A stretch of 64,000 nt of DNA from Bacteroidota bacterium. GTDB taxonomy: Bacteria > Bacteroidota > Bacteroidia > Chitinophagales > Chitinophagaceae. Position numbers and translations under genes: made by a program. The notes below the pieces were generated by a model, which saw only the letters and a list, made by a program, of their open reading frames with translations, did not search any database and was not told the origin of the DNA. Every line of letters starts with the position of its first letter. Position 1 is the stretch's first letter. Of the stretch, positions 17,331-26,856 are shown piece after piece. The stretch spans positions 62,001-126,000 of the forward strand of contig CANFOM010000002.1 of assembly GCA_947448725.1 (NCBI GenBank). Direction: 5' to 3'.

Positions 17331-18626
17331 TCAAGCCAAGGTCCAATCAATAATTTCGTTACTATAGTCGGGTTTAAATGGAGTAATTACTTTGATGTAA
17401 TTATCTGTGAATCCTTCCAGCATACCTGCGCCTATTTCATCTTTGGTATGTTTCACTGATTCAAATAAAACCTTGCGGGTACTGCCTATATGTTGCTCGG
17501 TAAAATATTGTAATTTCTGATAAGATAAATTTCTTGCTATTTTATTTCTTTCTTGTCTAATCGCCATAGGCACGACGGGCTTGATATCCAAGGCCTTGGT
17601 AGCAGCTCTTTCTGAATAAGTAAATACATGCAAATAAGCAATGTCTAATGCATGAATAAAATCCATACTTTCTTTAAAATATTCTTCTGTTTCTCCTGGC
17701 GAGCCAACTATCACATCTACGCCTATACAAGCATGGGGCATAATTCTTTTAATCAAGCTCACTCTGTCCTGATACAGTTCGCTGGTATATCTTCTTTGCA
17801 TTAATTTTAAAACAGCATCCGAACCACTTTGCAAGGGAATATGAAAGTGCGGCATAAATTTATCGCTATTGGCCACCCACTCAATAATTTCATTGGTTAA
17901 TAAATTAGGTTCAATTGATGAAATACGATAACGCGGTATGTTGGTATGTTGATCCAATGCTTTTACTAAATCAAAAAAGTTCTCTTCATTTTTTTTGCCG
18001 CCGTCTTCGCCTTTGCCAAAGTCACCTAAATTAATACCCGTCAATACAATTTCTTTGACCCCATTTTTAGCAAGGGCTTGCGCTTGAGTGACTACATTTT
18101 CAATACGGTCGCTTCTGCTTTTGCCTCGGGCCATGGGGATGGTACAAAAAGAACAACTATAATCACAGCCATCCTGTACTTTTAAAAAAGTACGGGTACG
18201 ATCATTTACAGAAAAAGAAGTATTAAATCCGGTTACTGTTTCAATATCACAACTGCATATTTTAGTAGGGTCCCCTTTGGTTAAGCTAGCTAAATGATGC
18301 ACTAAATTAAATTTTTCAGCGGCCCCTAAAACCAAATCAACCCCTGGAATGGTGGCAATTTCGGTAGGCTTCAATTGCGCATAACAGCCCGTAATTACCA
18401 CAAAACTTTCTGGCGCCAATCTTTGGATGCGTCGAACCAATTGACGACATTCTTTGTCGGCATTCTCTGTAACAGAGCAGGTATTGATGACATAAATGTC
18501 GGCTTTGTCCGTAAAAGCTTTTTTCTCAAACCCTTCCTGCTCCAGTTGCCTGGAAAGGGTAGAAGTTTCTGAAAAGTTCAGTTTACAGCCTAAAGTATGA
18601 AAAGCGACAGAACGTGATGGACTCAT
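17331..18626 (-). CDS. mtaB: tRNA threonylcarbamoyladenosine methylthiotransferase
   Basis: Radical-SAM enzyme that adds a methylthio group to t6A37 of tRNAs reading ANN codons. It has 431 residues. An N-terminal UPF0004 domain carries cluster cysteines (TLGCKLN near 12-18, INTCSVTENA, TGCYAQ). The central radical-SAM core holds CDYSCSFC, and a TRAM-like C-terminus follows. GCKLN and the domain order point to MtaB rather than MiaB or RimO. The longest frame begins with TTG at 18635; I chose the ATG at 18626, which lies 6 bases after a perfect TAnnTTTG element, leaving almost no 5' UTR. Confidence 0.93.
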   Translation of the reverse strand: MSPSRSVAFHTLGCKLNFSETSTLSRQLEQEGFEKKAFTDKADIYVINTCSVTENADKECRQLVRRIQRLAPESFVVITGCYAQLKPTEIATIPGVDLVLGAAEKFNLVHHLASLTKGDPTKICSCDIETVTGFNTSFSVNDRTRTFLKVQDGCDYSCSFCTIPMARGKSRSDRIENVVTQAQALAKNGVKEIVLTGINLGDFGKGEDGGKKNEENFFDLVKALDQHTNIPRYRISSIEPNLLTNEIIEWVANSDKFMPHFHIPLQSGSDAVLKLMQRRYTSELYQDRVSLIKRIMPHACIGVDVIVGSPGETEEYFKESMDFIHALDIAYLHVFTYSERAATKALDIKPVVPMAIRQERNKIARNLSYQKLQYFTEQHIGSTRKVLFESVKHTKDEIGAGMLEGFTDNYIKVITPFKPDYSNEIIDWTLA

Positions 18627-18632
18627 GGGGGA

Positions 18633-18640
18633 CAAAGATA
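18633..18640 (-). promoter_or_regulatory. TAnnTTTG element of mtaB
   Basis: The minus strand reads TATCTTTG, then six bases (TCCCCC), then the ATG. The TTG at 18635 falls inside the motif, so it cannot be the start if this promoter is used. This implies an ultra-short or absent leader. Confidence 0.55.
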
Positions 18641-18717
18641 AAAAACATAGGGGGAACGGGGAAATCTTAAAATATACTTAAAGCTGCTATATATTTCCCA
18701 TTTTGGCTAGATTCAAT

Positions 18718-18725
18718 TAAGTTTG
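18718..18725 (+). promoter_or_regulatory. TAnnTTTG element of the DUF2723 gene
   Basis: TAAGTTTG matches the consensus and lies 20 bases upstream of the ATG at 18746. A TTTTG is 12 bases further up, closer than the usual -33 spacing. Confidence 0.5.
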
Positions 18726-18745
18726 CAACTAATAAAATTGTCAAA

Positions 18746-21700
18746 ATGGACTTCAAAAAAATTAATAATTGGACGGGTTGGATCGTGACCCTAATTGCTT
18801 GTACCGCCTATGTAATGACTACAGAGGCCACTGGTAGTTTTTGGGATTGCGGAGAATTTATAAGCAGTGCCTATAAATTACAAATTCCTCACCCCCCAGG
18901 AGCGCCTATGTTTGTTTTATTGGGTAGGTTGTTTATTATCTTTTTTGGGGACAATCCATTAACTGCTGCTAAGGCGGTAAATACCATGAGTGCTTTAGCG
19001 AGTGGGTTTACTATATTGTTTTTGTTTTGGACTATTACGCATTTTGCTAAAAGATTGGTGGAGAAGCAAACCGGTGTGGCATTAACCAATAATCAAATTA
19101 TTTTAATCATGGGCGCGGGCATCGTAGGTGCTTTGGCTTATACCTTTAGTGATACGGCTTGGTATAGTGCAGTAGAAGGGGAAGTATACGCATTAAGTTC
19201 TTTCTTTACCGCACTGGTATTTTGGGCGATATTAAAATGGGAGCACAAGGCAGATGAGCCAGGTGCAGACAAGTGGATCATTTTTATATTTTATTTAATG
19301 GGTATTTCCATTGGGGTCCATTTATTGAATATCTTAACCATTCCAGCCATTGTGATGGTGTATTACTTTAGACAATACAAGCCAAGTTTTAAAGGAGGGG
19401 TGCTTGCTTTTTTTATAGGCGTTATTATCACAGGGTTTATTCAAGTGTTTTTAATTCAGTACACTATAAAGTGGGCTGGGGCATTTGATATTAGTTTTGT
19501 TAACTCAATGGGGTTACCATTCTTTAGTGGGTTTATATTTTTCTTTGTTTTGGTGGCAGTATTATTAACATTAGGAATTTTGTATGCCAACAAAAAAGGG
19601 TTTTACTTTTTAAAATTAGGTATCTGGTCTGTAGCATTTTTCTTGTTGGGCTATACCTCTTATGTAACTACTTTGATTCGCTCTAATGCAGATCCTTCCG
19701 TGGATATGTACAATGTAGATAATCCTGTGACCCTAATGGGTTATTTGGGTAGAGAGCAATATGGAGATTGGCCAATTGTATTTGGTCCAGATTATGTAGA
19801 TAAAGTAGAGAATGTAGAGAATGGGGATCAATATGTGAAATCAAAATCAACTTATGAAATAGCGGGAAAAAATTATAAGAGAGATTGGTCTTCGGCTCCT
19901 TCGGCGCATTTATTTCCAAGAATGTGGGATTCGGACAATGACAGAGGCCAGATGGATAGCTTCAAAGCCTTTGCTGGTGTGGAGGATGGAACTCCGCCAA
20001 CATTAAGAGACAATGTTAAGTATTTTACTAATTATCAGTTTGGCTTTATGTACCTGCGTTATTTTTTATGGAATTTTGCAGGTAAGCAAAATGACTTACA
20101 AGGTTTTGGAAATGTAAGAGATGGCAACTTTAGTACTGGCATTCCTTTTGTTGATAATTTGTTTTTTGGGGATCAAACTAAATTACCGGATTCCATCAAT
20201 AATCAAAACAAAGCACACAATACCTTATTCATGTTTCCATTATTATTAGGCATAATTGGTTTTATATTCCAATACCAACATAATAAAAAAGATATAATAG
20301 TTACCAGCTTATTATTCTTTTTTACGGGTATTGCCATTGTAATGTATTTGAATCAGCAAAGTTTGCAACCACGTGAACGTGATTATGCCTATGTGGGCTC
20401 CTTTTATGTATTTACTATCTGGATTGGCCTAGGGGTATTGCAATTAGCTTTTTGGATTGAAAAAATAATGTCTAAAAAAATGGCGGCTATAGCGGCAACG
20501 GTAATTTCATTTTTAGCAGTACCTGCATTAATGGCACAGCAAGAGTGGAATGATCACGATAGAAGTCAAAAAACTTTGCCACGTGATTTAGCACGTAATT
20601 ATTTAGAAAGTTGTCCGCCCAATGCCATATTATTTTCATTTGGAGACAATGACACTTATCCATTATGGTATGCACAAGAGGTAGAAGGAATTCGCCCCGA
20701 TGTTCGCGTGGTAGTTAATAGTTTGTTAGGCTCGGATTGGTATATGAAAGAGTTAAGGTATAAAGTAAATAAGAGTGATAAGTTTGATGTGATATTTACG
20801 GATGACCAAGTATTAGGCAATAAATTAAATGTAGCCTATTACAATGCATTGCCGGATTATGGCGAAACTACTTATCACAATTTAGATTCAGTCTTAAGGT
20901 ATGTGGTGGCGGATCCATCAGGAAAATATCAAGCTTCTACGCAAGAAGGGCCAGTGAATATTTTTCCAACACACAAATTTAAAGTACCTGTCAACAAAGA
21001 ATTTGCTTTAGCATCGGGTATAGCAAAACCTACTGATAAAATTGTCAACGAATTATTAATAGATTTTAATCCTAAGCGACAATATTTATTAAAAAATGAG
21101 TTAGCGATTTATGCCATTATAGCAACTTCTCAATTTAAAAGACCAATTTGCTTTACTTCTACACAAGAATTAAAAGAAATGGGATTAGATAGATATGTTC
21201 GTCAAACAGGTATGTCCTATTTGTTAGTACCCGTAGAAGGTCAAAACATTGATGCCGCTACTTCTTATACGAATGTAATGACTAAGTTTACATTTGGCAA
21301 TGCAAAAAATCCAACGGTATACTATGACGAAGAAAACAGACGTCATTTGAATTCTATACGGTTGGCGGTGGCTCAAATTGCACAAGCTTTAATTGCAGAG
21401 GGTAAGTTAGACAGTGCAAGACAAGTATTGAGAAAAATGGACTCGGAGACCAATGAGAAAAGTTTCCCTTATGGAATGACTTCTAATAGAGGGAATCAGC
21501 ACAACTACTTCTCTTATTTGTTTTTACAAGCCTGTTATGCTTCTGGAGAGTTAAATCTTGCAAAGAAAGTGAATGCATCAGTTATGAAAGATTTAAAGCA
21601 GGAAGTGGCTTATTATAAATCCTTGGGGGATTCGATGAATGACGATCAGTTCCAGCAAAGTATCGAAAATGCCTATCAAAACAAACCAAGTAATTTGAGC

Positions 21701-21799
21701 AACAAGCAAGCTTCTTTTGTACAAGATGCCTTAACCTGTTATCAATTAATGGCGGCATTGACAAAAATGGAGCAAGATTTTGCGGTTAAGAAAAAGTAA
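18746..21799 (+). CDS. DUF2723 integral membrane protein (TMEM260/GT117-like, putative glycosyltransferase)
   Basis: A 1017-residue membrane protein. The first part (about 1-330) and a second block (about 495-605) are rich in hydrophobic helices; the C-terminal 400 residues are soluble. The N-terminus (ATGSFWDCGEFISSAYKLQIPHPPGAP) is the DUF2723 signature, with Asp and Glu placed as in GT-C type enzymes such as protein O-mannosyltransferases. Family members are proposed to move sugars from lipid carriers to proteins on the outer face of the inner membrane. The acceptor is unknown here. It has its own promoter and terminator, so it is a single-gene unit. Confidence 0.85.
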   Translation: MDFKKINNWTGWIVTLIACTAYVMTTEATGSFWDCGEFISSAYKLQIPHPPGAPMFVLLGRLFIIFFGDNPLTAAKAVNTMSALASGFTILFLFWTITHFAKRLVEKQTGVALTNNQIILIMGAGIVGALAYTFSDTAWYSAVEGEVYALSSFFTALVFWAILKWEHKADEPGADKWIIFIFYLMGISIGVHLLNILTIPAIVMVYYFRQYKPSFKGGVLAFFIGVIITGFIQVFLIQYTIKWAGAFDISFVNSMGLPFFSGFIFFFVLVAVLLTLGILYANKKGFYFLKLGIWSVAFFLLGYTSYVTTLIRSNADPSVDMYNVDNPVTLMGYLGREQYGDWPIVFGPDYVDKVENVENGDQYVKSKSTYEIAGKNYKRDWSSAPSAHLFPRMWDSDNDRGQMDSFKAFAGVEDGTPPTLRDNVKYFTNYQFGFMYLRYFLWNFAGKQNDLQGFGNVRDGNFSTGIPFVDNLFFGDQTKLPDSINNQNKAHNTLFMFPLLLGIIGFIFQYQHNKKDIIVTSLLFFFTGIAIVMYLNQQSLQPRERDYAYVGSFYVFTIWIGLGVLQLAFWIEKIMSKKMAAIAATVISFLAVPALMAQQEWNDHDRSQKTLPRDLARNYLESCPPNAILFSFGDNDTYPLWYAQEVEGIRPDVRVVVNSLLGSDWYMKELRYKVNKSDKFDVIFTDDQVLGNKLNVAYYNALPDYGETTYHNLDSVLRYVVADPSGKYQASTQEGPVNIFPTHKFKVPVNKEFALASGIAKPTDKIVNELLIDFNPKRQYLLKNELAIYAIIATSQFKRPICFTSTQELKEMGLDRYVRQTGMSYLLVPVEGQNIDAATSYTNVMTKFTFGNAKNPTVYYDEENRRHLNSIRLAVAQIAQALIAEGKLDSARQVLRKMDSETNEKSFPYGMTSNRGNQHNYFSYLFLQACYASGELNLAKKVNASVMKDLKQEVAYYKSLGDSMNDDQFQQSIENAYQNKPSNLSNKQASFVQDALTCYQLMAALTKMEQDFAVKKK

Positions 21800-21822
21800 A
21801 AATTGAGTAATTGATTGATACC

Positions 21823-21857
21823 AGCAGGGGTACTGAAAAGTGCTCCTGCTTTTTTTT
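21823..21857 (+). terminator. Intrinsic terminator after the DUF2723 gene
   Basis: AGCAGG and CCTGCT form the base of a hairpin with an imperfect upper stem, followed by eight T's that run into the stop codon of the convergent cysteine desulfurase gene. Confidence 0.75.
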
Positions 21858-22983
21858 ATAAAAGACTTGCCAAGGTTTCTACTACTTTGTCAATTTCGGC
21901 CTTGGTATTATGTTTTGAAAAAGAGAAGCGGATAGTAGCCAATTGACTGTCTTTATTAAGTGCTTGAATCACATGAGAACCTTGTTGTGCGCCACTAGAG
22001 CAAGCGCTTCCGCCGCTAGCGCAAATATGATGAATGTCTAAATTAAATAAAATCATTTCGGTTTTCTCCGATTTAGGAAAATTAACACTTAATAAAGTAT
22101 ATAAGGAATTTCCAAAAGGGTCGCCATTAAAACTTGTTCCAGGAATTTTTTCTATTAGCAAATCATACATGTATTTTTTTAGAGATTGTATGTATTCACT
22201 GTCTTTCTCATAGTTCGAGCTTGCTATTTCTAGTGCTTTAGCAAAGCCAACAATACCGTATACATTTTCGGTACCAGCCCTCATATTTCTTTCTTGGGCA
22301 CCACCGTGTATAAAAGGGACTATTTTAATATGCTCATTAATATACAATAGGCCAATCCCTTTTGGCCCATGAAATTTATGGCTTGCGCCTGTAATAAAAT
22401 CTACAGGGGTATGGCTTAAATCAAAAGGGAAGTGCCCCACAGTTTGAACAGTATCGCTATGAAAATAAGCATTGTGTTTTTTGCAAATAGAGCCCACTTC
22501 AAAAAGATCAATCATATTACCAATTTCATTATTAGCATGCATTATACTTACAATGGTCTTTTCGGTATTATTGGTTAAAAGGGTTTCTAAATGAGCAATA
22601 TCAATATGCCCATTGGGTAAAATAGCTACAAAGCTTAGTTGAACATTTTCTTTCTTAGCCAAGTGTTGAACAGCATGTAAAGTAGCATGGTGTTCGATAG
22701 GAGAACTAATAATATGCGTGCAACCTAAATTTTCAATAGCTGCATTAAGTATGGTATTGCTGCTTTCGGTACCTCCGCTGGTAAAAAATATTTCGGAAGT
22801 ACGAGCGCCTAAATTTTTTGCCACTGATTTCCTAGCTTGTTCAATGGCCATTCTTGTTTCCCGACCATAACTATAGATAGAAGACGGGTTGCCGAATTGC
22901 TCACTTAAAAAGGGCATCATGGACTCTAATACCACTGGGTCTAAAGGAGTACTAGCAGCATTGTCAAAATAGATTCTATCCAT
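21856..22983 (-). CDS. Cysteine desulfurase, NifS/IscS family
   Basis: PLP enzyme that takes sulfur from cysteine as a protein persulfide for Fe-S cluster or tRNA thiolation. It has 375 residues. The PLP lysine is Lys203 in GASHKFHGPKG. The PLP-contacting histidine is in SPIEHHA (about 98-99), and the mobile-loop persulfide cysteine is Cys328 in GGSACSSG. The short loop resembles the NifS/IscS group rather than SufS. No iscU or other iscSUA genes are adjacent, and it follows glmM by 11 bases on the same strand. The exact physiological acceptor is therefore open. Confidence 0.93.
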   Translation of the reverse strand: MDRIYFDNAASTPLDPVVLESMMPFLSEQFGNPSSIYSYGRETRMAIEQARKSVAKNLGARTSEIFFTSGGTESSNTILNAAIENLGCTHIISSPIEHHATLHAVQHLAKKENVQLSFVAILPNGHIDIAHLETLLTNNTEKTIVSIMHANNEIGNMIDLFEVGSICKKHNAYFHSDTVQTVGHFPFDLSHTPVDFITGASHKFHGPKGIGLLYINEHIKIVPFIHGGAQERNMRAGTENVYGIVGFAKALEIASSNYEKDSEYIQSLKKYMYDLLIEKIPGTSFNGDPFGNSLYTLLSVNFPKSEKTEMILFNLDIHHICASGGSACSSGAQQGSHVIQALNKDSQLATIRFSFSKHNTKAEIDKVVETLASLL

Positions 22984-22994
22984 ATCAAGCTAAA

Positions 22995-24377
22995 TTACTT
23001 AATTGTTTCAATTATTGAAATAATATCCAACGCTAATTGATCAGCACTTTCTTGTGTGGGCGCTTCTGTATATACGCGTATAATAGGCTCAGTATTACTT
23101 GTTCTTAAATGTACCCACTCTTTGTCGAAATCAATTTTTAATCCATCCTCTTTATTAATGGGGAAGGCTTTAAACTTATTTTCAAGGGCAGTAAAGATAT
23201 TGGGTAAGGAAGTGTTAGCCGCTAAGTCAATTTTTTTCTTGCTCATAAAATAAGCGGGGTAACTGGCTCTTAAAGCAGAAGCGGTTAATTTAGATTTAGC
23301 CAAATGTGTTAAAAATAAGGCAATGCCAATAAGGGCATCTCTACCATAATGTAAATCCGGCACAATAATACCACCGTTGCCTTCACCACCAATCACTGCA
23401 TGTTGTTCTTTCATTTTATTAACAACGTTCACTTCTCCAACCGCACTTGCAAAATAAGTGCAACCATGTTTTTCCGTAACATCTCTTAATGCTCTGGTGG
23501 AAGAAAGATTGCTTACGGTACTTCCTTTTTTATTTTGCAAAATATAATCTGCAACGGCTACCAGTGTATACTCTTCGCCAAATAAATTACCATCCTCACT
23601 TACAAAACATAAACGGTCCACATCAGGATCAACAGCAATGCCAAGATGCGCTTTTTTATTTAAAACCGTAGTACACAATTCGGTTAAATGTTCTTTGAGG
23701 GGTTCTGGATTATGGGCAAATTCACCATTCATTTCCGCATTCAAAATGGTAATATTATTTACCCCAATGGCTTTTAACAAGGCGGGCACTGTAAAGGCAC
23801 CCGAACTATTAATAGCATCTACCACTACCGAAAAATTCGACAGGCTTATGGCAGCAATATCCACCAATGGATTTTTAACAATGGCTTCAATATGTTTTTC
23901 TAAACTATGGTTGTCCGGAATTACTTTTCCTAGTTGGTCTATTTCGGCATAGTTAAAGTCTTCATTGGCGGCAAGGGTTAATATTGTTTTTCCTTCTGCT
24001 GCACTTACAAATTCTCCTTTTTCATTTAATAATTTTAAAGCATTCCATTGTTTTGGGTTATGGCTGGCCGTTAAAATAATTCCTCCATCTGCTTTTTCAA
24101 AAACCACGGCCATTTCAACGGTAGGCGTAGTACTTAAGCCCAAATGGATTACGTCAATGCCTAAAGCCAATAAGCTTTGTTCCACCAAAGCCTCCACCAT
24201 TTCACCACTAATTCTACCATCTCGGCCTACCACCACCTTTTTTTTACCAGGGGCTTTATTGATTAACCAGCTGCCATAAGCAGAGGCAAATTTGACAATG
24301 TCAATAGGAGTGAGGTTGTCATTGGGTTTGCCTCCAATGGAGCCTCTAAATCCTGAAATACTCTTAATAAGTGACAT
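22995..24377 (-). CDS. glmM: Phosphoglucosamine mutase
   Basis: Converts glucosamine 6-phosphate to glucosamine 1-phosphate for UDP-GlcNAc, the precursor of peptidoglycan and lipopolysaccharide. It has 460 residues, close to the usual 445-450. The phosphoserine is Ser105 in TASHNP and the metal loop is DPDVDR (Asp250, 252, 254). The substrate loop is GGEGNGG near 334, the form typical of GlmM-type enzymes, where the PGM at 8644 has GEESFG. The phosphate-binding end RTSNTEPIIR is present. Transcribed with the cysteine desulfurase. Confidence 0.88.
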   Translation of the reverse strand: MSLIKSISGFRGSIGGKPNDNLTPIDIVKFASAYGSWLINKAPGKKKVVVGRDGRISGEMVEALVEQSLLALGIDVIHLGLSTTPTVEMAVVFEKADGGIILTASHNPKQWNALKLLNEKGEFVSAAEGKTILTLAANEDFNYAEIDQLGKVIPDNHSLEKHIEAIVKNPLVDIAAISLSNFSVVVDAINSSGAFTVPALLKAIGVNNITILNAEMNGEFAHNPEPLKEHLTELCTTVLNKKAHLGIAVDPDVDRLCFVSEDGNLFGEEYTLVAVADYILQNKKGSTVSNLSSTRALRDVTEKHGCTYFASAVGEVNVVNKMKEQHAVIGGEGNGGIIVPDLHYGRDALIGIALFLTHLAKSKLTASALRASYPAYFMSKKKIDLAANTSLPNIFTALENKFKAFPINKEDGLKIDFDKEWVHLRTSNTEPIIRVYTEAPTQESADQLALDIISIIETIK

Positions 24378-24408
24378 AGCTACTCTTTTTACTTTAAAAT
24401 TGGTTGGA

Positions 24409-24416
24409 CAAATTTA
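24409..24416 (-). promoter_or_regulatory. TAnnTTTG element of glmM
   Basis: The minus strand reads TAAATTTG, a full consensus match, 31 bases upstream of the ATG at 24377. It lies within the 74-base divergent gap shared with the PAP2 gene. Confidence 0.5.
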
Positions 24417-24439
24417 CTTTAAATTTTTACACTTCCTTG

Positions 24440-24447
24440 TATCTTTA
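24440..24447 (+). promoter_or_regulatory. Near-consensus -7 element of the PAP2 gene
   Basis: TATCTTTA differs from TAnnTTTG only at the last base and ends four bases before the ATG at 24452. If used, the transcript would be leaderless or nearly so. Confidence 0.35.
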
Positions 24448-24451
24448 TGGC

Positions 24452-25036
24452 ATGATACAAGACTTTTGGGCATCCATTTTAAAGGGGGATCAATCCTTAT
24501 TTGAATTGATTAATGGCCATTGGACCAGTCCTTTCTTAGATTCATTCCTGCCTTGGATGCGTACTTCTGAACATTGGATTCCTTTGTATATAGTTTTATT
24601 GGGCTATTTGTTTTATAAATGGGGTTGGACCGCCTGGAAATGGGTTTTTGCTGTTGCGGTTACTATTTCTTTGACCGATCAAGTAAGTAGCTTTTTATTC
24701 AAGCCATTGATACATCGATTAAGACCCTGTCAAGACCCCGCTATGTTGTCTCATGTAAAATTATTAATTGGGGGGTGTCCCACTAGTTTTAGTTTTACTT
24801 CATCACATGCAGCCAATCATTTCGGGTTAGCGATGTTTATTTTTATGACGTTGCAACCCTTATTTAAAAAGTATACTTATTTATTTTTTTTATGGGCAGG
24901 CCTAATTTCTTATGCACAAATTTATGTAGGCGTGCATTATCCATTAGATGTATTGGCGGGGTCCATCATTGGATTAACCCTTGGCTATATATTTTCTAAG
25001 TTGTTTCTAAAGTGGAATAGTCAAATAAGTAAATAG
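24452..25036 (+). CDS. PAP2-family phosphatase
   Basis: A membrane phosphatase of 194 residues with about five or six hydrophobic helices. The three acid-phosphatase motifs are seen as KPLIHRLRP (motif 1), FTSSHAAN (motif 2, with SSH in place of the commoner SGH) and a motif 3 ending in VGVHYPLD. Likely substrates are undecaprenyl pyrophosphate, phosphatidylglycerophosphate or lipid A; the sequence does not choose between them. A longer frame begins with TTG at 24404, but that would put the start inside the divergent promoter region, so the ATG at 24452 is preferred. Confidence 0.87.
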   Translation: MIQDFWASILKGDQSLFELINGHWTSPFLDSFLPWMRTSEHWIPLYIVLLGYLFYKWGWTAWKWVFAVAVTISLTDQVSSFLFKPLIHRLRPCQDPAMLSHVKLLIGGCPTSFSFTSSHAANHFGLAMFIFMTLQPLFKKYTYLFFLWAGLISYAQIYVGVHYPLDVLAGSIIGLTLGYIFSKLFLKWNSQISK

Positions 25037-25051
25037 GTGAATGCTAACTAT

Positions 25052-26098
25052 TTATTGGTGAGCTGCTGCTTTATAATTTTTCCATTTTTCAATTACTGCT
25101 TGCATGTCGGCAGGCAAGGGGCTATCAAAAACGATTTTCTTGCCAGTAGTGGGATGATCAAAGCCTAATGTTTGAGCATGGAGTGCACATCTTGGGCAAG
25201 CGTCAAAGCAATTGTCTACAAACTGTTTGTATTTGGTATAAATGGTTCCTTTTAAAATTTTATCGCCACCATATTCGAAATCATTGAAAAGCGTATGGCC
25301 TATGTGTTTCATGTGTACCCTTATTTGATGCGTTCTTCCAGTTTCAAGAATGCAGGAAACCAAACTTACATAGTTATAGCGCTCAATTACTTTATAATGA
25401 GTAATTGCATGCTTGCCAATTTCTTCATCAGGATAAGCGTCAAACATTTTCCGGTTGGATTTATGTCGAGCAATATTGGCAACAATGGTGCCTTCCTCTT
25501 GTTCCATATCTCCCCAAACCAAGGCGACATATTTTCTTTCAACAGTATGATTAAAAAATTGTTTGGCTAAATGGCTGGCGGCTTCTGGTGTTTTGGCCAG
25601 TACAATTAAACCGGTGGTATTTTTATCTATTCGATGTACCAATCCAAAACGAGGTAAGAGTTCCTCATTTAAATCGGGATTTTGTGAAAGTAAATGATGC
25701 ACGACTCCATTTAATAAAGTGCCTGTATAATTACCAATACCAGGATGCACCACCATATTGGCGGGTTTGTTAATCACCATAACTGCCTCGTCTTCGTAAA
25801 CGATATCCAAAAACATCTCTTCTGGTTTAAGCTCGGTATATTCTGGATTAACAATACTTAAATAAACAACTTCGTCCCCTGGCCTGGTTTTATAATTGCT
25901 TTTAACCACTTTGCCATTGACGGTTAAAAATCCGGCGTCAATGCCATTTTGTAATTTATTTCTGGTAATGCCTTCGATGCGGGCTTGCACCCATTTATCG
26001 ATACGGGTAGGCTCCTGTCCTTTGTCTACGATAAATGTAGATCGTTCGTATAAGGACTCATTGTTTTCTTCTTGTATTGGATCTTGTTCTTCAGACAT
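25052..26098 (-). CDS. rluD: 23S rRNA pseudouridine synthase, RluD/RluA family
   Basis: Makes pseudouridine in large-subunit rRNA (1911, 1915 and 1917 by analogy). It has 348 residues: an acidic N-terminal tail, an S4 RNA-binding domain (about 32-90) and an RluA catalytic domain. The catalytic aspartate is Asp158 in HRIDKNTTGL. The S4 domain and length fit RluD best among RluA, RluC and RluD. ATG start, only four bases after a TACTTTTG promoter element, facing lipB across a 44-base gap. Confidence 0.88.
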   Translation of the reverse strand: MSEEQDPIQEENNESLYERSTFIVDKGQEPTRIDKWVQARIEGITRNKLQNGIDAGFLTVNGKVVKSNYKTRPGDEVVYLSIVNPEYTELKPEEMFLDIVYEDEAVMVINKPANMVVHPGIGNYTGTLLNGVVHHLLSQNPDLNEELLPRFGLVHRIDKNTTGLIVLAKTPEAASHLAKQFFNHTVERKYVALVWGDMEQEEGTIVANIARHKSNRKMFDAYPDEEIGKHAITHYKVIERYNYVSLVSCILETGRTHQIRVHMKHIGHTLFNDFEYGGDKILKGTIYTKYKQFVDNCFDACPRCALHAQTLGFDHPTTGKKIVFDSPLPADMQAVIEKWKNYKAAAHQ

Positions 26099-26102
26099 GT
26101 TG

Positions 26103-26110
26103 CAAAAGTA
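26103..26110 (-). promoter_or_regulatory. TAnnTTTG element of rluD
   Basis: The minus strand reads TACTTTTG, then CAAC, then the ATG at 26098. A full consensus match placed so that transcription would start at or within a few bases of the start codon. Confidence 0.55.
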
Positions 26111-26130
26111 AGATATTGCGGCTTAGTTTG

Positions 26131-26138
26131 TAACTTTG
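26131..26138 (+). promoter_or_regulatory. TAnnTTTG element of lipB
   Basis: TAACTTTG, then CTTC, then the ATG at 26143. It mirrors the arrangement of the divergent rluD promoter, with the two -7 elements 20 bases apart and back to back. Confidence 0.55.
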
Positions 26139-26142
26139 CTTC

Positions 26143-26856
26143 ATGCATCAAAAAGTGGTATTCGAGGATTTAGGCATTCGTTCCTATCAACCTACTTGGG
26201 ATTATCAGGAGGCTTTGTTGTTGAAAAATACACAAATCAAGTGGGCGGCTAGGCAAAAAGAGGAAGATGTAAGTAAAACGGCTACTGAACATCGGTTGTT
26301 GATGGTAGAACATCCACCAGTGTTTACATTGGGTAAAAGCGGTAAAAGGGAGCATGTGTTGGTCTCGGAACAACAGCTTCAAAATTTGGGTATTGAGTTT
26401 TTTCATATCAATAGAGGAGGGGATGTTACTTATCATGGTTTGCAGCAAGTAGTAGGCTATCCAATACTTGATTTAGATAAGTTTAAAACTGATTTGGGTT
26501 GGTACTTAAGAAGTCTTGAACAAGTAATTATAGAGGTGATGGCAGAGTATGGATTAATAGGCGAGCGCAGTGCAGGAGAAACGGGTGTTTGGTTACAACC
26601 AGAAAACCCATTTTTAGCAAGAAAAATTTGTGCTATGGGTATTAAATGTAGCAGATGGATAACCATGCACGGCTTTGCTTTAAATGTAAATACCGACTTA
26701 TCTCATTTTGAATTGATAGTGCCTTGTGGAATACAAGGTAAAACGGTGACTTCTTTAGAAAAAGAGTTAGGTCGTAAAGTAGATTATGCAGAAGTAAAAG
26801 AGAAAATAAAAAAACACTTCGCGTTAATTTTTGATTGCGAATTAACTAGTGCTTAA
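26143..26856 (+). CDS. lipB: Lipoyl(octanoyl) transferase
   Basis: Moves octanoate from acyl carrier protein to lipoyl domains of dehydrogenase complexes, the first step of lipoate synthesis. It has 237 residues. Conserved motifs are RGGDVTYHG (91-99), the catalytic Lys161 in ARKICAMG, and the acyl-thioester Cys195 in VPCGIQGK. The stop codon overlaps that of the convergent PLP gene by sharing the bases TTAA. lipA is not in the window. Confidence 0.95.
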   Translation: MHQKVVFEDLGIRSYQPTWDYQEALLLKNTQIKWAARQKEEDVSKTATEHRLLMVEHPPVFTLGKSGKREHVLVSEQQLQNLGIEFFHINRGGDVTYHGLQQVVGYPILDLDKFKTDLGWYLRSLEQVIIEVMAEYGLIGERSAGETGVWLQPENPFLARKICAMGIKCSRWITMHGFALNVNTDLSHFELIVPCGIQGKTVTSLEKELGRKVDYAEVKEKIKKHFALIFDCELTSA

